Shown: piece by piece, positions 25,651 to 35,769 of the stretch
Position numbering within the stretch: position 1 is the stretch's first letter
How the letters are laid out: the number at the start of each line of letters is the position of its first letter
NCBI RefSeq assembly: GCF_016658545.1
Contig: NZ_JACVZC010000014.1
Location: 1 to 64,000, forward strand
Source: Pseudomonas sp. S37
Lineage (GTDB): Bacteria > Pseudomonadota > Gammaproteobacteria > Pseudomonadales > Pseudomonadaceae
Reading direction: 5' to 3'
DNA: 64,000 bases
Program-made: the position numbers and the translations under genes
The notes under the pieces: model-generated
Database searches by the model: none
What the model saw: the letters and a program-made list of their open reading frames with translations, nothing else
Told to the model about the DNA's origin: nothing

Positions 25651-27084
25651 ATGTCAATACCACGCTTGAAATCCTACCTCACGATGTTCGCCGCCGTGCT
25701 GATGCTCGGCCAGGTGCTCAGCGCCCAGGCCGAGGAAGCCCTGCCGGACTTCACCACCCTGGTCGAGCAAGCCTCGCCGGCGGTGGTCAACATCAGTACC
25801 AAGCAGAAGCTGCCGGACCGCCGCGTTGCCCAAGGGCAGATGCCGGACCTGGAAGGCCTGCCGCCAATGTTCCGCGAGTTCTTCGAGCGCAACATGCCGC
25901 AGCAGCCGCGCTCTCCGCGCGGTGATCGGCAGCGTGAAGCCATGTCGCTGGGCTCTGGCTTCATCATTTCCAGCGATGGCTATGTGTTGACCAACAACCA
26001 CGTGGTGGCCGATGCCGACGAGATCATCGTCCGCCTGTCAGACCGCAGCGAACTGCAGGCCAAGCTGATCGGCACCGACCCACGTACCGATGTGGCCCTG
26101 TTGAAGGTCGAAGGCAAGAACCTGCCCACCGTGAAGCTGGGTGATTCCGAAAAGCTCAAGGTGGGCGAGTGGGTACTGGCCATCGGTTCGCCGTTCGGCT
26201 TCGACCATTCGGTGACCAAAGGTATTGTCAGTGCCAAGGGGCGTACCTTGCCCAACGACACCTATGTGCCGTTCATCCAGACCGACGTGGCCATCAACCC
26301 GGGTAACTCCGGTGGCCCGCTGTTCAACATGAAGGGTGAGGTGGTGGGTATCAACTCGCAGATCTTCACCCGTTCCGGCGGCTTCATGGGCCTGTCGTTC
26401 GCCATCCCGATCGACGTGGCGATCGATGTTTCCAACCAGCTGAAGAAAGACGGCAAGGTCAGCCGCGGCTGGCTGGGCGTGGTGATTCAGGAGGTCAACA
26501 AAGACCTGGCTGAATCCTTCGGCCTCGACAAGCCGGCCGGTGCCCTGGTGGCCCAGGTGCTGGAAAACGGCCCGGCAGCCAAGGGCGGCCTGCAGGTGGG
26601 TGACGTGATCCTGAGCATGAACGGCCAGCCGATCGTCATGTCGGCCGACCTGCCGCACCTGGTCGGCAGCCTGAAAGATGGCGAGAAGGCCAAGCTGGAA
26701 ATCATCCGCAACGGCAAGCGCCAGACCCTGGATGTAGCCGTGGGTGCGATGCCGGATGACGACGCCGACATTGGCACCGGTGCCGAAGGCAGCGCCGAGC
26801 GCAGCAGCAACCGCCTGGGTGTCTCGGTGGCCGACCTGACCGCCGAGCAGAAGAAATCCCTGGAGCTCAAGGGCGGCGTGGTCATCAAGGAAGTTCAGGA
26901 TGGCCCGGCAGCGCTGATCGGCCTGCGCCCGGGTGATGTCATCAGCCACCTGAACAACCAGGCCATCGGTTCGGCCAAGGAATTCACCGAAATCGCCAAG
27001 GAGCTGCCGAAGAACCGTTCGGTGTCGATGCGCGTGCTGCGTCAGGGCCGTGCCAGCTTCATTACCTTCAAGCTCGCTGAATAA
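25651..27084 (+). CDS. mucD: Periplasmic serine protease MucD (DegP/HtrA family)
   Basis: This 477-residue chaperone-protease removes misfolded envelope proteins and so damps AlgU activation. The signal peptide is about 1-27 (cleavage near AQA/EE). The catalytic triad by family alignment is H117 (TNNHVV), D147 (RTDVAL) and S220 (NPGNSGGP). Two PDZ domains follow at roughly 265-360 and 385-470. The start ATG 25651 follows GGGAG. A strong terminator follows the stop. Confidence 0.96.
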   Translation: MSIPRLKSYLTMFAAVLMLGQVLSAQAEEALPDFTTLVEQASPAVVNISTKQKLPDRRVAQGQMPDLEGLPPMFREFFERNMPQQPRSPRGDRQREAMSLGSGFIISSDGYVLTNNHVVADADEIIVRLSDRSELQAKLIGTDPRTDVALLKVEGKNLPTVKLGDSEKLKVGEWVLAIGSPFGFDHSVTKGIVSAKGRTLPNDTYVPFIQTDVAINPGNSGGPLFNMKGEVVGINSQIFTRSGGFMGLSFAIPIDVAIDVSNQLKKDGKVSRGWLGVVIQEVNKDLAESFGLDKPAGALVAQVLENGPAAKGGLQVGDVILSMNGQPIVMSADLPHLVGSLKDGEKAKLEIIRNGKRQTLDVAVGAMPDDDADIGTGAEGSAERSSNRLGVSVADLTAEQKKSLELKGGVVIKEVQDGPAALIGLRPGDVISHLNNQAIGSAKEFTEIAKELPKNRSVSMRVLRQGRASFITFKLAE

Positions 27085-27099
27085 ACGGGCTGGCAAGGG

Positions 27100-27130
27100 A
27101 AAAAGGGCAGCCTCGGCTGCCCTTTTTCAT
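27100..27130 (+). terminator. Intrinsic terminator of the algU-mucD cluster
   Basis: Arms AAAAAGGGCAGCC (27100-27112) and GGCTGCCCTTTTT (27115-27127) form a 13-bp stem with a 2-nt loop ending in five T. Confidence 0.93.
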
Positions 27131-27265
27131 GAATATTCACAATTGTACGGATAATTGCTGTGTACAGTCGGACAGAGGAATCTCCCATAACCCAGAAGCT
27201 TAAGGTACAATTCCCGGCTATTTTTCGGCGGGCGTCCGGCTCGCAGCCTTTTCGAGTGTTGACCT

Positions 27266-29065
27266 GTGAGTGATTTGAGTCATATCCGCAATTTCTCCAT
27301 CATCGCCCACATCGACCATGGCAAGTCGACGCTGGCCGACCGTTTCATCCAGATGTGCGGTGGCCTGTCGGCGCGCGAAATGGAAGCCCAGGTCCTCGAT
27401 TCCATGGACCTGGAACGTGAGCGCGGTATCACTATCAAGGCCCACAGCGTCACGCTGCACTACAAGGCGCAGGACGGCAAGACCTACCAGCTGAACTTCA
27501 TCGACACCCCCGGCCACGTCGACTTCACCTACGAAGTCTCGCGCTCGCTGGCGGCCTGTGAAGGCGCACTGCTGGTGGTCGACGCCGGCCAGGGCGTCGA
27601 AGCCCAGTCCGTGGCCAACTGCTACACCGCCATCGAGCAGGGCCTGGAGGTGATGCCGGTCCTGAACAAGATGGACCTGCCCCAGGCCGACCCGGACCGC
27701 GTCAAGGACGAGATCGAGAAAATCATCGGTATCGACGCCACCGACGCCGTGGCCTGCAGCGCCAAGAGCGGCATGGGCGTGGACGAGGTGCTCGAGCGCC
27801 TGGTGCACTCCATCCCGGCGCCTGAAGGCGAAATCGATGCACCGCTGCAAGCGCTGATCATCGACTCCTGGTTCGACAATTACCTGGGCGTGGTCTCGCT
27901 GGTGCGTGTGCGCCAGGGCCGCGTCAAGAAAGGCGACAAGATCCTGGTCAAGTCCACCGGCAAGGTGCACCTGGTCGACAGCGTCGGTGTGTTCACCCCG
28001 AAACATACCCAGACCGCTGATCTGAAAGCCGGTGAAGTAGGCTTCATCATTGCCAGCATCAAGGACATCCATGGTGCACCGGTTGGTGACACCCTGACCT
28101 TGTCCTCCACCCCGGAAGTGGAAGTACTGGCAGGCTTCAAGAAAATCCAGCCGCAGGTCTACGCTGGCCTGTTCCCGGTCAGCTCCGATGACTTCGAAGA
28201 CTTCCGCGACGCGCTGCAGAAGCTGACGCTGAACGATTCGTCGCTGCAGTACATGCCGGAAAGCTCCGATGCCCTGGGCTTTGGCTTCCGTTGCGGCTTC
28301 CTCGGCATGCTGCACATGGAGATCATCCAGGAGCGCCTGGAGCGCGAGTACGACCTCGACCTGATCACCACGGCGCCCAGCGTAATCTATGAGCTTGAGC
28401 TCAAGACTGGCGAAACCATCATCGTTGACAACCCGTCGAAGCTGCCGGACGTGTCTTCGGTCACCGATTTCCGCGAGCCGATCGTCACCGCGACCATCCT
28501 CGTGCCGCAGGAGCACCTGGGCAACGTCATCACCCTGTGCATCGAGAAGCGCGGCGTGCAGCGTGACATGCAGTTCCTCGGCAGCCAGGTGCAGGTGCGC
28601 TATGACATGCCGATGAACGAAGTGGTGCTGGACTTCTTCGACCGCCTCAAGTCCACCAGCCGCGGCTATGCTTCGCTGGACTATCATTTCGATCGCTACC
28701 AGTCGGCCAACCTGGTCAAGCTGGATGTGCTGATCAACGGCGACAAGGTCGATGCCCTGGCATTGATCGTGCACCGCGACAACGCGGCCTACAAAGGCCG
28801 TGCGTTGACCGAGAAGATGAAGGAACTGATCCCTCGGCAGATGTTCGATGTGGCGATCCAGGCAGCCATTGGCGGCCAGATCATTGCGCGGACAACCGTC
28901 AAGGCGCTCAGAAAGAACGTACTGGCCAAGTGCTACGGTGGTGACGTCAGCCGTAAGAAGAAACTGCTGGAGAAGCAGAAGGCCGGTAAGAAACGCATGA
29001 AACAGGTGGGCAACGTGGAGATTCCACAAGAAGCCTTCCTCGCCGTGCTCAGGTTGGATAGCTAG
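27266..29065 (+). CDS. lepA: Elongation factor 4 (LepA)
   Basis: This 599-residue translational GTPase is thought to act on stalled or mis-translocated ribosomes and in 30S biogenesis. GTPase motifs are [13 protein letters not shown] (about 14-26), DTPGHVDF and NKMDLP. The C-terminal LepA-specific domain ends [20 protein letters not shown]. It starts with GTG at 27266 with only a weak ribosome site. It is followed 5 bases later by lepB, the conserved lepA-lepB pair. Confidence 0.97.
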   Translation: MSDLSHIRNFSIIAHIDHGKSTLADRFIQMCGGLSAREMEAQVLDSMDLERERGITIKAHSVTLHYKAQDGKTYQLNFIDTPGHVDFTYEVSRSLAACEGALLVVDAGQGVEAQSVANCYTAIEQGLEVMPVLNKMDLPQADPDRVKDEIEKIIGIDATDAVACSAKSGMGVDEVLERLVHSIPAPEGEIDAPLQALIIDSWFDNYLGVVSLVRVRQGRVKKGDKILVKSTGKVHLVDSVGVFTPKHTQTADLKAGEVGFIIASIKDIHGAPVGDTLTLSSTPEVEVLAGFKKIQPQVYAGLFPVSSDDFEDFRDALQKLTLNDSSLQYMPESSDALGFGFRCGFLGMLHMEIIQERLEREYDLDLITTAPSVIYELELKTGETIIVDNPSKLPDVSSVTDFREPIVTATILVPQEHLGNVITLCIEKRGVQRDMQFLGSQVQVRYDMPMNEVVLDFFDRLKSTSRGYASLDYHFDRYQSANLVKLDVLINGDKVDALALIVHRDNAAYKGRALTEKMKELIPRQMFDVAIQAAIGGQIIARTTVKALRKNVLAKCYGGDVSRKKKLLEKQKAGKKRMKQVGNVEIPQEAFLAVLRLDS

Positions 29066-29070
29066 GTCCT

Positions 29071-29925
29071 ATGTCGCTAAATTTCCCGCTGTTGCTGGTC
29101 ATCGCCGTATTCGTCTGCGGCCTGCTGGGCTTGATCGACCTGCTGTTCCTGGCCCCGCGCCGGCGTGCGGCAATTGCCAACTACCAGGGCAGCGTTAGCC
29201 AGCCCGAGTTGGCCGTGGTCGAGCGCCTGAACAAGGAGCCGTTGCTGGTCGAGTACGGCAAGTCGTTCTTCCCGGTGCTGTTCATCGTGCTGGTGCTGCG
29301 CTCGTTTCTGGTCGAGCCGTTCCAGATCCCTTCGGGGTCGATGAAACCGACCCTGGAAGTGGGCGATTTCATCCTGGTGAACAAGTTCTCGTACGGCATT
29401 CGCCTGCCGGTGATCGACAAGAAGGTCATCGAGGTGGGTGACCCGCAGCGCGGGGATGTGATGGTATTCCGCTACCCGAGCGACCCGAACGTCAACTACA
29501 TCAAGCGTGTGGTTGGCCTGCCGGGCGACGTGGTGCGCTACACCAACGACAAGCGGCTGTTCGTCAACGGCCAGCCGATTGCCGAACAGCTGGTGGGCAG
29601 CGAGCCGGGTACCTTGGGCAGCGCCGAGCTGTACAAGGAAAAGCTCGGCGAGGCCGAACACCTGATCCGCAAGGAAATGAGCCGTTATCGCATGCCACCG
29701 GACCAGCAGTGGACCGTGCCGGCAGGCCATTACTTCATGATGGGCGACAACCGCGACAACTCCAACGACAGCCGTTTCTGGGATGACCCGAACATTCCCA
29801 AGGAACTGCACGGCATGGTTCCGGACCGGAATATTGTCGGCAAGGCCTTTGCAGTGTGGATGAGCTGGCCAGAGCCGAAACTCAGCCACCTGCCCAACCT
29901 GTCGCGGGTCGGCCTGATCCATTGA
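29071..29925 (+). CDS. lepB: Signal peptidase I
   Basis: This 284-residue inner-membrane protease removes Sec/Tat signal peptides. TM segments are at about 4-27 and 65-80. Box B gives catalytic S90 in IPSGSMKPTL and box D gives K145 in NYIKRVVGLPGD. Box E is MMGDNRDNSNDSRFWD. All essential residues are present. It is coupled to lepA and upstream of rnc. Confidence 0.97.
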   Translation: MSLNFPLLLVIAVFVCGLLGLIDLLFLAPRRRAAIANYQGSVSQPELAVVERLNKEPLLVEYGKSFFPVLFIVLVLRSFLVEPFQIPSGSMKPTLEVGDFILVNKFSYGIRLPVIDKKVIEVGDPQRGDVMVFRYPSDPNVNYIKRVVGLPGDVVRYTNDKRLFVNGQPIAEQLVGSEPGTLGSAELYKEKLGEAEHLIRKEMSRYRMPPDQQWTVPAGHYFMMGDNRDNSNDSRFWDDPNIPKELHGMVPDRNIVGKAFAVWMSWPEPKLSHLPNLSRVGLIH

Positions 29926-29932
29926 TACCCAT

Positions 29933-29957
29933 CGGCGCTGTCCAGCAGACAGCGCCG
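29933..29957 (+). promoter_or_regulatory. Hairpin in the lepB-rnc leader
   Basis: CGGCGCTGTC (29933-29942) and GACAGCGCCG (29948-29957) form a perfect 10-bp stem with a 5-nt loop directly after the lepB stop. No T-run follows. It could be an RNase III processing site, as in the autoregulated rnc leader of E. coli, or a mild terminator. Confidence 0.5.
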
Positions 29958-30088
29958 AATGCATTTCTGACATAGGCTGTGTTCTCAGGGATCGGGAGAT
30001 TCGCCGCACATCACGTGGCGAACCACAGCCAAACAGTCTTTCAGGATGTTGATTTGAACAACGCGTTGAACAACCAACGGGTGGCCGC

Positions 30089-30778
30089 ATGAGTGCTTCC
30101 CTTGCCCGTCTGGAGCGAAAGCTCGGTTACACCTTCAAGAACCAGGACCAGATGCTCCTGGCGCTGACCCATCGCAGCTATGCCGGGCGCAACAACGAGC
30201 GCCTGGAGTTTCTCGGTGACGCCATTCTCAACTTCGTCGCCGGTGAAGCGCTGTTCGAGCGTTTTCCGCAGGCCCGCGAAGGCCAGCTGTCGCGCCTGCG
30301 CGCACGCCTGGTCAAGGGTGAGACCCTGGCCCGCCTGGCACGTGGTTTTGACCTGGGTGAGTACTTGCGCCTGGGTTCGGGCGAACTCAAGAGCGGCGGT
30401 TTTCGCCGTGAGTCGATCCTGGCCGACGCGCTGGAGGCCCTGATTGGTGCCATCTATCTGGATGCCGACATGGAAACGGCCCGAGAGCGCGTGCTGGCCT
30501 GGCTGGCCAATGAGTTCGAAGGCCTGACACTGGTCGACACCAACAAGGATCCGAAAACCCGCCTGCAAGAGTTCCTGCAGTCGCGCAGCTGTGAGCTGCC
30601 GCGTTACGAAGTAGTGGATATCCAGGGTGAACCGCACTGCCGCACCTTCTTCGTCGAATGCGAAGTGGTGCTGCTGAACAACAAGAGTCGTGGCCAGGGC
30701 GTTAGCCGGCGTATTGCCGAGCAAGTCGCTGCCGCGTCTGCACTGATCGCCCTGGGCGTGGAGAATGGCAATGACTGA
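30089..30778 (+). CDS. rnc: Ribonuclease III
   Basis: This 229-residue dsRNA endonuclease processes rRNA precursors. The signature NERLEFLGD is at 37-44 with catalytic E40 and D44. The second acidic set is D113 and E116 ([15 protein letters not shown]). The dsRNA-binding domain is about 155-225. The ATG at 30089 overlaps the stop of a 37-codon frame from the preceding leader. The end overlaps era. Confidence 0.97.
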   Translation: MSASLARLERKLGYTFKNQDQMLLALTHRSYAGRNNERLEFLGDAILNFVAGEALFERFPQAREGQLSRLRARLVKGETLARLARGFDLGEYLRLGSGELKSGGFRRESILADALEALIGAIYLDADMETARERVLAWLANEFEGLTLVDTNKDPKTRLQEFLQSRSCELPRYEVVDIQGEPHCRTFFVECEVVLLNNKSRGQGVSRRIAEQVAAASALIALGVENGND

Positions 30779-31673
30779 TAACAACCCGACCCGCTGTGGC
30801 TACGTAGCCATTGTCGGCCGCCCCAACGTCGGCAAGTCGACCCTGCTTAACCACATCCTCGGCCAGAAGCTGGCGATTACTTCGCGCAAGCCGCAGACCA
30901 CCCGCCACAACATGCTCGGCATCAAGACCGAGGGCGACGTGCAGGCGATCTATGTCGATACCCCCGGTATGCACAAGGCCAACGACAAGGCCTTGAACCG
31001 CTACATGAACCGCAACGCCTCGGCGGCCCTGAAGGACGTCGACGTGGTGATCTTCGTGGTCGACCGTACCAAGTGGACCGACGAGGACCAACTGGTACTG
31101 GAGCGTGTGCAGTACGTGACCGGCCCGCTGATCATCGCGGTCAACAAGACCGACCGCATGGAAGAGAAGGCCGAGTTGATCCCGCACCTGCAGTGGCTGC
31201 AGGAACAGCTGCCTAACGCCGAGGTGATGCCGATTTCCGCGCAACAGGGGCACAACCTCGAAGCGCTGGAAGCACAGATAGCCAAGCATCTGCCGGAAAA
31301 CGACCACTTCTTCCCGGAAGACCAGATCACCGACCGCAGCAGCCGCTTCCTGGCCGCTGAACTGGTGCGCGAGAAGATCATGCGCCAGCTGGGTGCAGAG
31401 CTGCCGTACCAGATCACCGTGGAAATCGAAGAGTTCAAGCAGCAGGGCCATGTGCTGCACATCCACGCGTTGATCCTGGTTGAACGTGACGGCCAGAAGA
31501 AGATCATCATTGGCGACAAGGGCGAGCGCATCAAGCGCATCGGCTCCGAGGCGCGCAAGGACATGGAAGTGCTGTTCGACTCCAAGGTCATGCTCAACCT
31601 GTGGGTCAAGGTAAAAGGCGGCTGGTCCGACGACGAGCGCGCCCTGCGTTCGCTGGGCTACGGCGACCTGTAA
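30771..31673 (+). CDS. era: GTPase Era
   Basis: This 300-residue GTPase is required for 16S rRNA maturation and 30S assembly. G1 is GRPNVGKS (16-23), G3 is DTPG and G4 is NKTD, with a C-terminal KH domain ([20 protein letters not shown]). I prefer ATG 30771 because GGAG at 30760-30763 is 7 bases upstream. ATG 30765 would leave only one base. It overlaps rnc by 8 bases. Confidence 0.96.
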   Translation: MTDNNPTRCGYVAIVGRPNVGKSTLLNHILGQKLAITSRKPQTTRHNMLGIKTEGDVQAIYVDTPGMHKANDKALNRYMNRNASAALKDVDVVIFVVDRTKWTDEDQLVLERVQYVTGPLIIAVNKTDRMEEKAELIPHLQWLQEQLPNAEVMPISAQQGHNLEALEAQIAKHLPENDHFFPEDQITDRSSRFLAAELVREKIMRQLGAELPYQITVEIEEFKQQGHVLHIHALILVERDGQKKIIIGDKGERIKRIGSEARKDMEVLFDSKVMLNLWVKVKGGWSDDERALRSLGYGDL

Positions 31674-31697
31674 CTGCACCTGACTGCTCAGGTTACT

Positions 31698-31771
31698 CTG
31701 TGGGAGCGGGTTTACCCGCGAATGCGTCAGTGGATTTACCACCGCATTTGCGGGTAAACCCGCTCCCACAG
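31698..31771. repeat. REP pair inside the era-recO gap
   Basis: Tail-to-tail units: CTGTGGGAGCGGGTTTACCC and GCGAATGCG on the left, mirrored on the right by CGCATTTGCGGG and ACCCGCTCCCACAG. It is transcribed with the rnc-era-recO operon and folds into one long stem. Confidence 0.87.
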
Positions 31772-31797
31772 TTGTTTGTGAATAGTAGAGATCGCAC

Positions 31798-32481
31798 ATG
31801 GATCAAGCTGTCGGCCAGCCGGCCTACGTCCTGCACAGCCGCGCCTACAAGGAAACCAGCGCGCTGGTGGACTTTTTCACCCCGCAGGGCCGCATGCGCG
31901 CTGTATTGCGCCGTGCACGCGGCAAGGGTGGCAGCCTGGTGCGGCCGTTCGTGCCGCTTGAGGTAGAGCTGCGCGGGCGCGGGGAGCTGAAGAATGTGGG
32001 GCGCATGGACAGCGCTGGCATCGCCGCCTGGCTGCATGGCGATGCGCTGTTCAGTGGGCTGTACCTCAATGAGCTGCTGATGCGCCTGCTGCCCGCCGAA
32101 GCGCCGTTCCCGGCACTGTTCGAGCACTACACCCTGACCTTGCAAGCCCTGGCCGAAGGGCGACCACTGGAGCCTTTGCTGCGCTCGTTCGAATGGCGGC
32201 TGCTGGATGAGCTCGGTTATGCGTTTTCCCTGAGCCAGGACGTCAATGACCAGCTCATCGCCGCCGACGGCCTGTACCGCTTGCGTGTGGATGCCGGCCT
32301 GGAGCGGGTCGAACTGGTGCAACCTGGCCTGTTCCGCGGCACCGAACTGCTGGCCCTGGCCGAAGCCGACTGGGATGCGCCCGGCGCCTTGCTCGCTGCC
32401 AAGCGCCTGATGCGCCAGGCACTGGCGGTTCACCTGGGGGCAAAACCGCTGGTCAGCCGGGAACTGTTTCGCAAGCGCTGA
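31798..32481 (+). CDS. recO: DNA repair protein RecO
   Basis: This 227-residue protein loads RecA onto SSB-coated DNA with RecR. The N-terminal OB fold ([20 protein letters not shown]) and the following helical domain ([19 protein letters not shown]) match RecO. The zinc cysteines of some RecO proteins are absent, as is usual in gamma-proteobacteria. It lies between era and pdxJ in the conserved order. Confidence 0.95.
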   Translation: MDQAVGQPAYVLHSRAYKETSALVDFFTPQGRMRAVLRRARGKGGSLVRPFVPLEVELRGRGELKNVGRMDSAGIAAWLHGDALFSGLYLNELLMRLLPAEAPFPALFEHYTLTLQALAEGRPLEPLLRSFEWRLLDELGYAFSLSQDVNDQLIAADGLYRLRVDAGLERVELVQPGLFRGTELLALAEADWDAPGALLAAKRLMRQALAVHLGAKPLVSRELFRKR

Positions 32482-32524
32482 TCACGACGTATGCTGTGGG
32501 CCTCAATCTTCAGGAGAGCCTTTC

Positions 32525-33265
32525 GTGACTCACAGCAACCGCATGCTTCTTGGCGTCAACATCGACCACGTGGCGACCCTGCGCCAGGCCCGCGGCACGC
32601 GTTACCCTGACCCGGTCAAGGCGGCCCTGGATGCCGAGGAAGCAGGCGCCGATGGCATCACCGTGCACCTGCGCGAAGACCGCCGACACATCCAGGAACG
32701 TGATGTGGTGGTGCTCAAGGATGTGCTGCAGACGCGCATGAACTTCGAGATGGGCGTCACCGAAGAGATGATGGCCTTTGCCGAAAAAATTCGCCCGGCG
32801 CATATCTGCCTGGTACCGGAAACCCGTCAGGAGCTGACTACCGAGGGTGGCCTTGACGTGGCGGGGCAAGAGGCACGGATCAAGGCGGCGGTCGAGCGCC
32901 TGGCACGTACCGGTGCCGAGGTGTCGCTGTTCATCGATGCCGACGAGCGGCAGATCGAGGCTTCGCGCCGCGTTGGCGCGCCGGCCATCGAGCTGCATAC
33001 CGGCCGTTATGCCGACGCCCAAACCCCGACCGAAGTGGCTGAAGAGTTGCAGCGCATTGTCGATGGCGTAGCGTTTGGCGTGGGCCAGGGGCTGATCGTC
33101 AATGCCGGCCATGGCCTGCATTACCACAACGTCGAGGCGGTGGCGGCGATCAAGGGGATCAACGAGCTGAACATTGGCCATGCGCTGGTGGCGCATGCCT
33201 TGTTCGTTGGTTTCAAGGCGGCTGTAGCCGAGATGAAGGCGCTGATCGTGGCGGCTTCGCGCTGA
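32525..33265 (+). CDS. pdxJ: Pyridoxine 5'-phosphate synthase
   Basis: This 246-residue enzyme condenses 1-deoxyxylulose-5-phosphate with aminoacetone phosphate to form the B6 ring. Motifs are [34 protein letters not shown], and the C-terminal [10 protein letters not shown]. It starts with GTG at 32525 after an AGGAG site. It is 43 bases after recO, the last gene of the lepA-to-pdxJ run. Confidence 0.97.
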   Translation: MTHSNRMLLGVNIDHVATLRQARGTRYPDPVKAALDAEEAGADGITVHLREDRRHIQERDVVVLKDVLQTRMNFEMGVTEEMMAFAEKIRPAHICLVPETRQELTTEGGLDVAGQEARIKAAVERLARTGAEVSLFIDADERQIEASRRVGAPAIELHTGRYADAQTPTEVAEELQRIVDGVAFGVGQGLIVNAGHGLHYHNVEAVAAIKGINELNIGHALVAHALFVGFKAAVAEMKALIVAASR

Positions 33266-33273
33266 CTCTTTGG

Positions 33274-33363
33274 TTGCCTGTGCCGGCCTCTTCGCGGGTA
33301 AACCCGCTCCTACAACGATCGATGTAGGAGCGGGTTCACCCGCTAATAGGCCGGCACAGGCAA
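33274..33363. repeat. REP pair between convergent pdxJ and czcS
   Basis: TTGCCTGTGCCGGCCT at the left end is matched exactly by AGGCCGGCACAGGCAA at the right end. Inside are head-to-head REP cores joined by CCTACAACGATCGATGTAGG, so nearly the full 90 bases is one palindrome. Confidence 0.9.
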
Positions 33364-33367
33364 CTGA

Positions 33368-34750
33368 TTACTCGGCAGGAAACACCAAGGTAAAGCGAGT
33401 AGGCCCCAAGGGATTGCTGCCCACTTCAACCCGCCCCCCATGCAACTGCATGATCGACTTCACGATCGCCAGCCCCAACCCGGTCCCGCCCTCCAGCCGC
33501 GAGCGCCCCGAGCCCACCCGGTAAAACCGCTCGAACAAGCGAGGCTGGTGCTCGGCCGCAATGCCAGGCCCCTGGTTCTCTACTGATAGCCGTACTTCAC
33601 TGCCTACACGTTCGATCTGCAACTCGACCGGCACGCCCTCAGGACTATGCCGAATGGCATTGCTCAACAGGTTCGACAATGCCCGCTGAAACATCAGGCG
33701 GTCTCCCATTGCCGTCCCCCAGCCCTCGACAACCAATTCAACCTCTTTCATCTCGGCACTGAAGGCAAACAGCTCGACCACTCGTGCCGCTTCGTCAGCC
33801 AGTGCCAAGGGTTTGAGCGCCACCTGAGTCTGCGGCTGGCTGACCTGGGCAAGAAAAAGCATGTCGTTGATGATGCGGTTGAGCCGGGTCAGCTCTTCGA
33901 TGCTGTCTTCCAGCACCTCCCGGTAGTTGGCGTTGTCTCGCTCACGGGCCAGTGTCACCTGGGCCTTGCCCATCAGGTTGCTCAGCGGCGTACGCAGCTC
34001 ATGGGCCAGGTCATCGGAAAACTGCGACAGCTGGCTGACACCCTGGTCGAGGCGGTCGAGCATCACGTTGATGCTGCGCGCCAGTTCCGCCAGCTCCAGC
34101 GGCAGGTCGTTGGTGGGCAGGCGATGTTGCAGGTCCTGGGTCGAAACCTGCCCGGCGATCCGCCGAAAGCGCCGCAGCGGTTTCAGGCCACGCTGCATCA
34201 GCCACCAGGCGCCCGCACCAATCAGCACCAGCAGCAACGGTAACGCCAGCAAGGTGGAGTGCAGGTAGGCCTGGAGCAAGGCGTTATCGTCGGCGCGGTT
34301 GAGCGACATCATCACCTTGACCGGGGTGTTGTCGCGCAGGTGCATCAGCCGGGTCACGGTAAGGATCTGGTTGCCGCTGCTGTCGCGCCAGGGGTAAAAG
34401 GCCAGGCGGGCAGCGGTGGGCAGTTCAGCCACCCGTGACTCCAGGCCAGGCCCCAGGCTGAGCAGGTGCGGGTGGCGGCTGTCCAGCGCCAGCACGTTAA
34501 GGCTGAGGTTGTCGTGCCCCATCACCAGGTCGAGCAACGGGTGGGCACGGCTGCCCAGGTCCTCACTGCGCAGGTCGACGCGCAGGTTGTGCTCGACCTG
34601 CAGCATCTTGCGCGCCAGGTCCTTGCGGGCGCGGCTGTCCAGTTCGTGATCAAGGGCGAACACCGCCAGGCAGGCCAGCAGCAGCACCAGTGCGGCGCCC
34701 ATCAGCGTCACGCTCAGGCCCAGGCGTAGCGACAGGCTGGCGTTTTTCAA
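33368..34750 (-). CDS. czcS: CzcS/CusS-type heavy-metal sensor histidine kinase
   Basis: This 460-residue membrane kinase has TM1 at about 10-33 and TM2 at about 163-185. A periplasmic loop of about 130 residues, a HAMP segment, and H250 in [20 protein letters not shown] follow. N box [17 protein letters not shown] and G box [19 protein letters not shown] are intact. I start at TTG 34750 ([12 protein letters not shown]): it overlaps the regulator stop, and GGAGG lies 7 bases upstream. The frame continues into czcR but with no better start. The family belongs to the Czc/Cus/Irl group. The exact metal is not shown by sequence. Confidence 0.85.
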   Translation of the reverse strand: MKNASLSLRLGLSVTLMGAALVLLLACLAVFALDHELDSRARKDLARKMLQVEHNLRVDLRSEDLGSRAHPLLDLVMGHDNLSLNVLALDSRHPHLLSLGPGLESRVAELPTAARLAFYPWRDSSGNQILTVTRLMHLRDNTPVKVMMSLNRADDNALLQAYLHSTLLALPLLLVLIGAGAWWLMQRGLKPLRRFRRIAGQVSTQDLQHRLPTNDLPLELAELARSINVMLDRLDQGVSQLSQFSDDLAHELRTPLSNLMGKAQVTLARERDNANYREVLEDSIEELTRLNRIINDMLFLAQVSQPQTQVALKPLALADEAARVVELFAFSAEMKEVELVVEGWGTAMGDRLMFQRALSNLLSNAIRHSPEGVPVELQIERVGSEVRLSVENQGPGIAAEHQPRLFERFYRVGSGRSRLEGGTGLGLAIVKSIMQLHGGRVEVGSNPLGPTRFTLVFPAE

Positions 34751-35421
34751 AAACGGGCCTCCAGGACATAGCCCACGCCACGCAGGGTATGGATCAGCTT
34801 GCTGTCGAACGGGTCGTCGATCTTCGCCCGCAGGCGTCGGATCGAGACCTCGACCACGTTGGTGTCGCAGTCGAAGTTCATGTCCCATACCAGCGAGATG
34901 ATCTGCGTGCGAGACAGCACTTCGCCGGTCTGGCGCATCAGCAGGTGCAGCAGGGCGAATTCCTTGGCGGTCAGGTCGATGCGCTGCCCGCTGCGGTAGG
35001 CACGGTGGCGGCCGGGGTCCAGCTCCAGGTCGGCGACGCGCAGGGTGCTGGGTTGCAGTTGCTGGTCGTTGCGGCGCAGCAGGCTGCGGATGCGTGCCAG
35101 CAGTTCAGGGAATTCGAAAGGCTTAAGCAGGTAGTCATCGGCACCCAGGTCCAGGCCTTTGACCCGGTCGGCCAGGCGGCCATGGGCGGTGAGCATCATG
35201 ACGCGCGTGGCCGACTCGGCACGCAGGCGCTGCAGCACGGTCCAGCCATCGAGTTCGGGCAGGTTGACGTCGAGGATGACCAGGTCGTAGGGCTGCTGGC
35301 GGGCCAGGTGCAGGCCGTCGGTGCCCGTGCGGGCGCAGTCGACCACGTAGCCGTTTTCGCGCAGGCCTTGTTGCAGGTAGTCGGCAGTACGCAGCTCGTC
35401 CTCGATGATCAGTAGGCGCAT
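34747..35421 (-). CDS. czcR: CzcR/CusR-type metal response regulator
   Basis: This 224-residue OmpR-family regulator has a receiver (D51 in [13 protein letters not shown]) and a winged helix (about 128-222: [20 protein letters not shown], then [20 protein letters not shown]). The NFDCDTNVV stretch before the recognition helix is typical of the heavy-metal subgroup (CzcR, CusR, CopR, IrlR). The first gene of a two-gene operon. A MerR/CadR-like operator overlaps its promoter, which favours zinc/cadmium over copper. Confidence 0.87.
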   Translation of the reverse strand: MRLLIIEDELRTADYLQQGLRENGYVVDCARTGTDGLHLARQQPYDLVILDVNLPELDGWTVLQRLRAESATRVMMLTAHGRLADRVKGLDLGADDYLLKPFEFPELLARIRSLLRRNDQQLQPSTLRVADLELDPGRHRAYRSGQRIDLTAKEFALLHLLMRQTGEVLSRTQIISLVWDMNFDCDTNVVEVSIRRLRAKIDDPFDSKLIHTLRGVGYVLEARF

Positions 35422-35449
35422 GGGGGGCTCGGAGTGATGAAAGGGGGCG

Positions 35450-35480
35450 ATTCTTGACCCTGTAGTGACATCAGGGTCAA
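35450..35480 (-). promoter_or_regulatory. Promoter with CadR/MerR-type dyad upstream of czcR
   Basis: On the minus strand: -35 TTGACC (35480-35475), 19-base spacer, -10 AAGAAT (35455-35450). The dyad TTGACCCTG-N9-CAGGGTCAA fills the spacer. The long spacer with a dyad between the boxes is the hallmark of MerR-family promoters. The ACCCT-N11-AGGGT core equals the spacing of the CadR/PbrR-type operator as I remember it, with 7 of 11 central bases shared on the plus strand. Confidence 0.65.
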
Positions 35481-35555
35481 GGGGCAGGATGTTACGGCAT
35501 GAGAATGGGGCTGCGGCGTAGATAACGGATTTGTAATCCTGGTGTTATGTGGGTG

Positions 35556-35665
35556 TCTGTTCCGGCCTCTTCGCGGGCACGCCCGCTCCCACAGGATCTC
35601 CACAGATTCTGAAAACTGTGGAGTCCCTGTGGGAGCGGGCGTGCCCGCGAAGAGGCCAGAACAGG
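35556..35665. repeat. REP pair upstream of a small exported-protein gene
   Basis: Head-to-head units with GCGGGCACGCCCGCTCCCAC and its mirror. The spacer itself contains CTCCACAG and CTGTGGAG, so the 110 bases fold into one stem. Confidence 0.87.
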
Positions 35666-35769
35666 CGAAACAAGCCCACATTGCAGGACTGTAATCCCCG
35701 CCTCACCTTGCCGTTAGCCAGCCTCTGCCAGGATGGCCCTGTCTGATCGGTTATCACGAGGCAAACACG

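Noticed and set aside
27218..29029. 603-codon open frame antisense to lepA (and similar long antisense frames to sulP at 2067-3473 and gcd at 43358-45649)
   Set aside because: Long shadow frames are expected opposite high-GC genes with strong third-position G/C. The translations are low-complexity (rich in H, Q, V, G) with no domain or ribosome site, while the opposite strand has well-known proteins.
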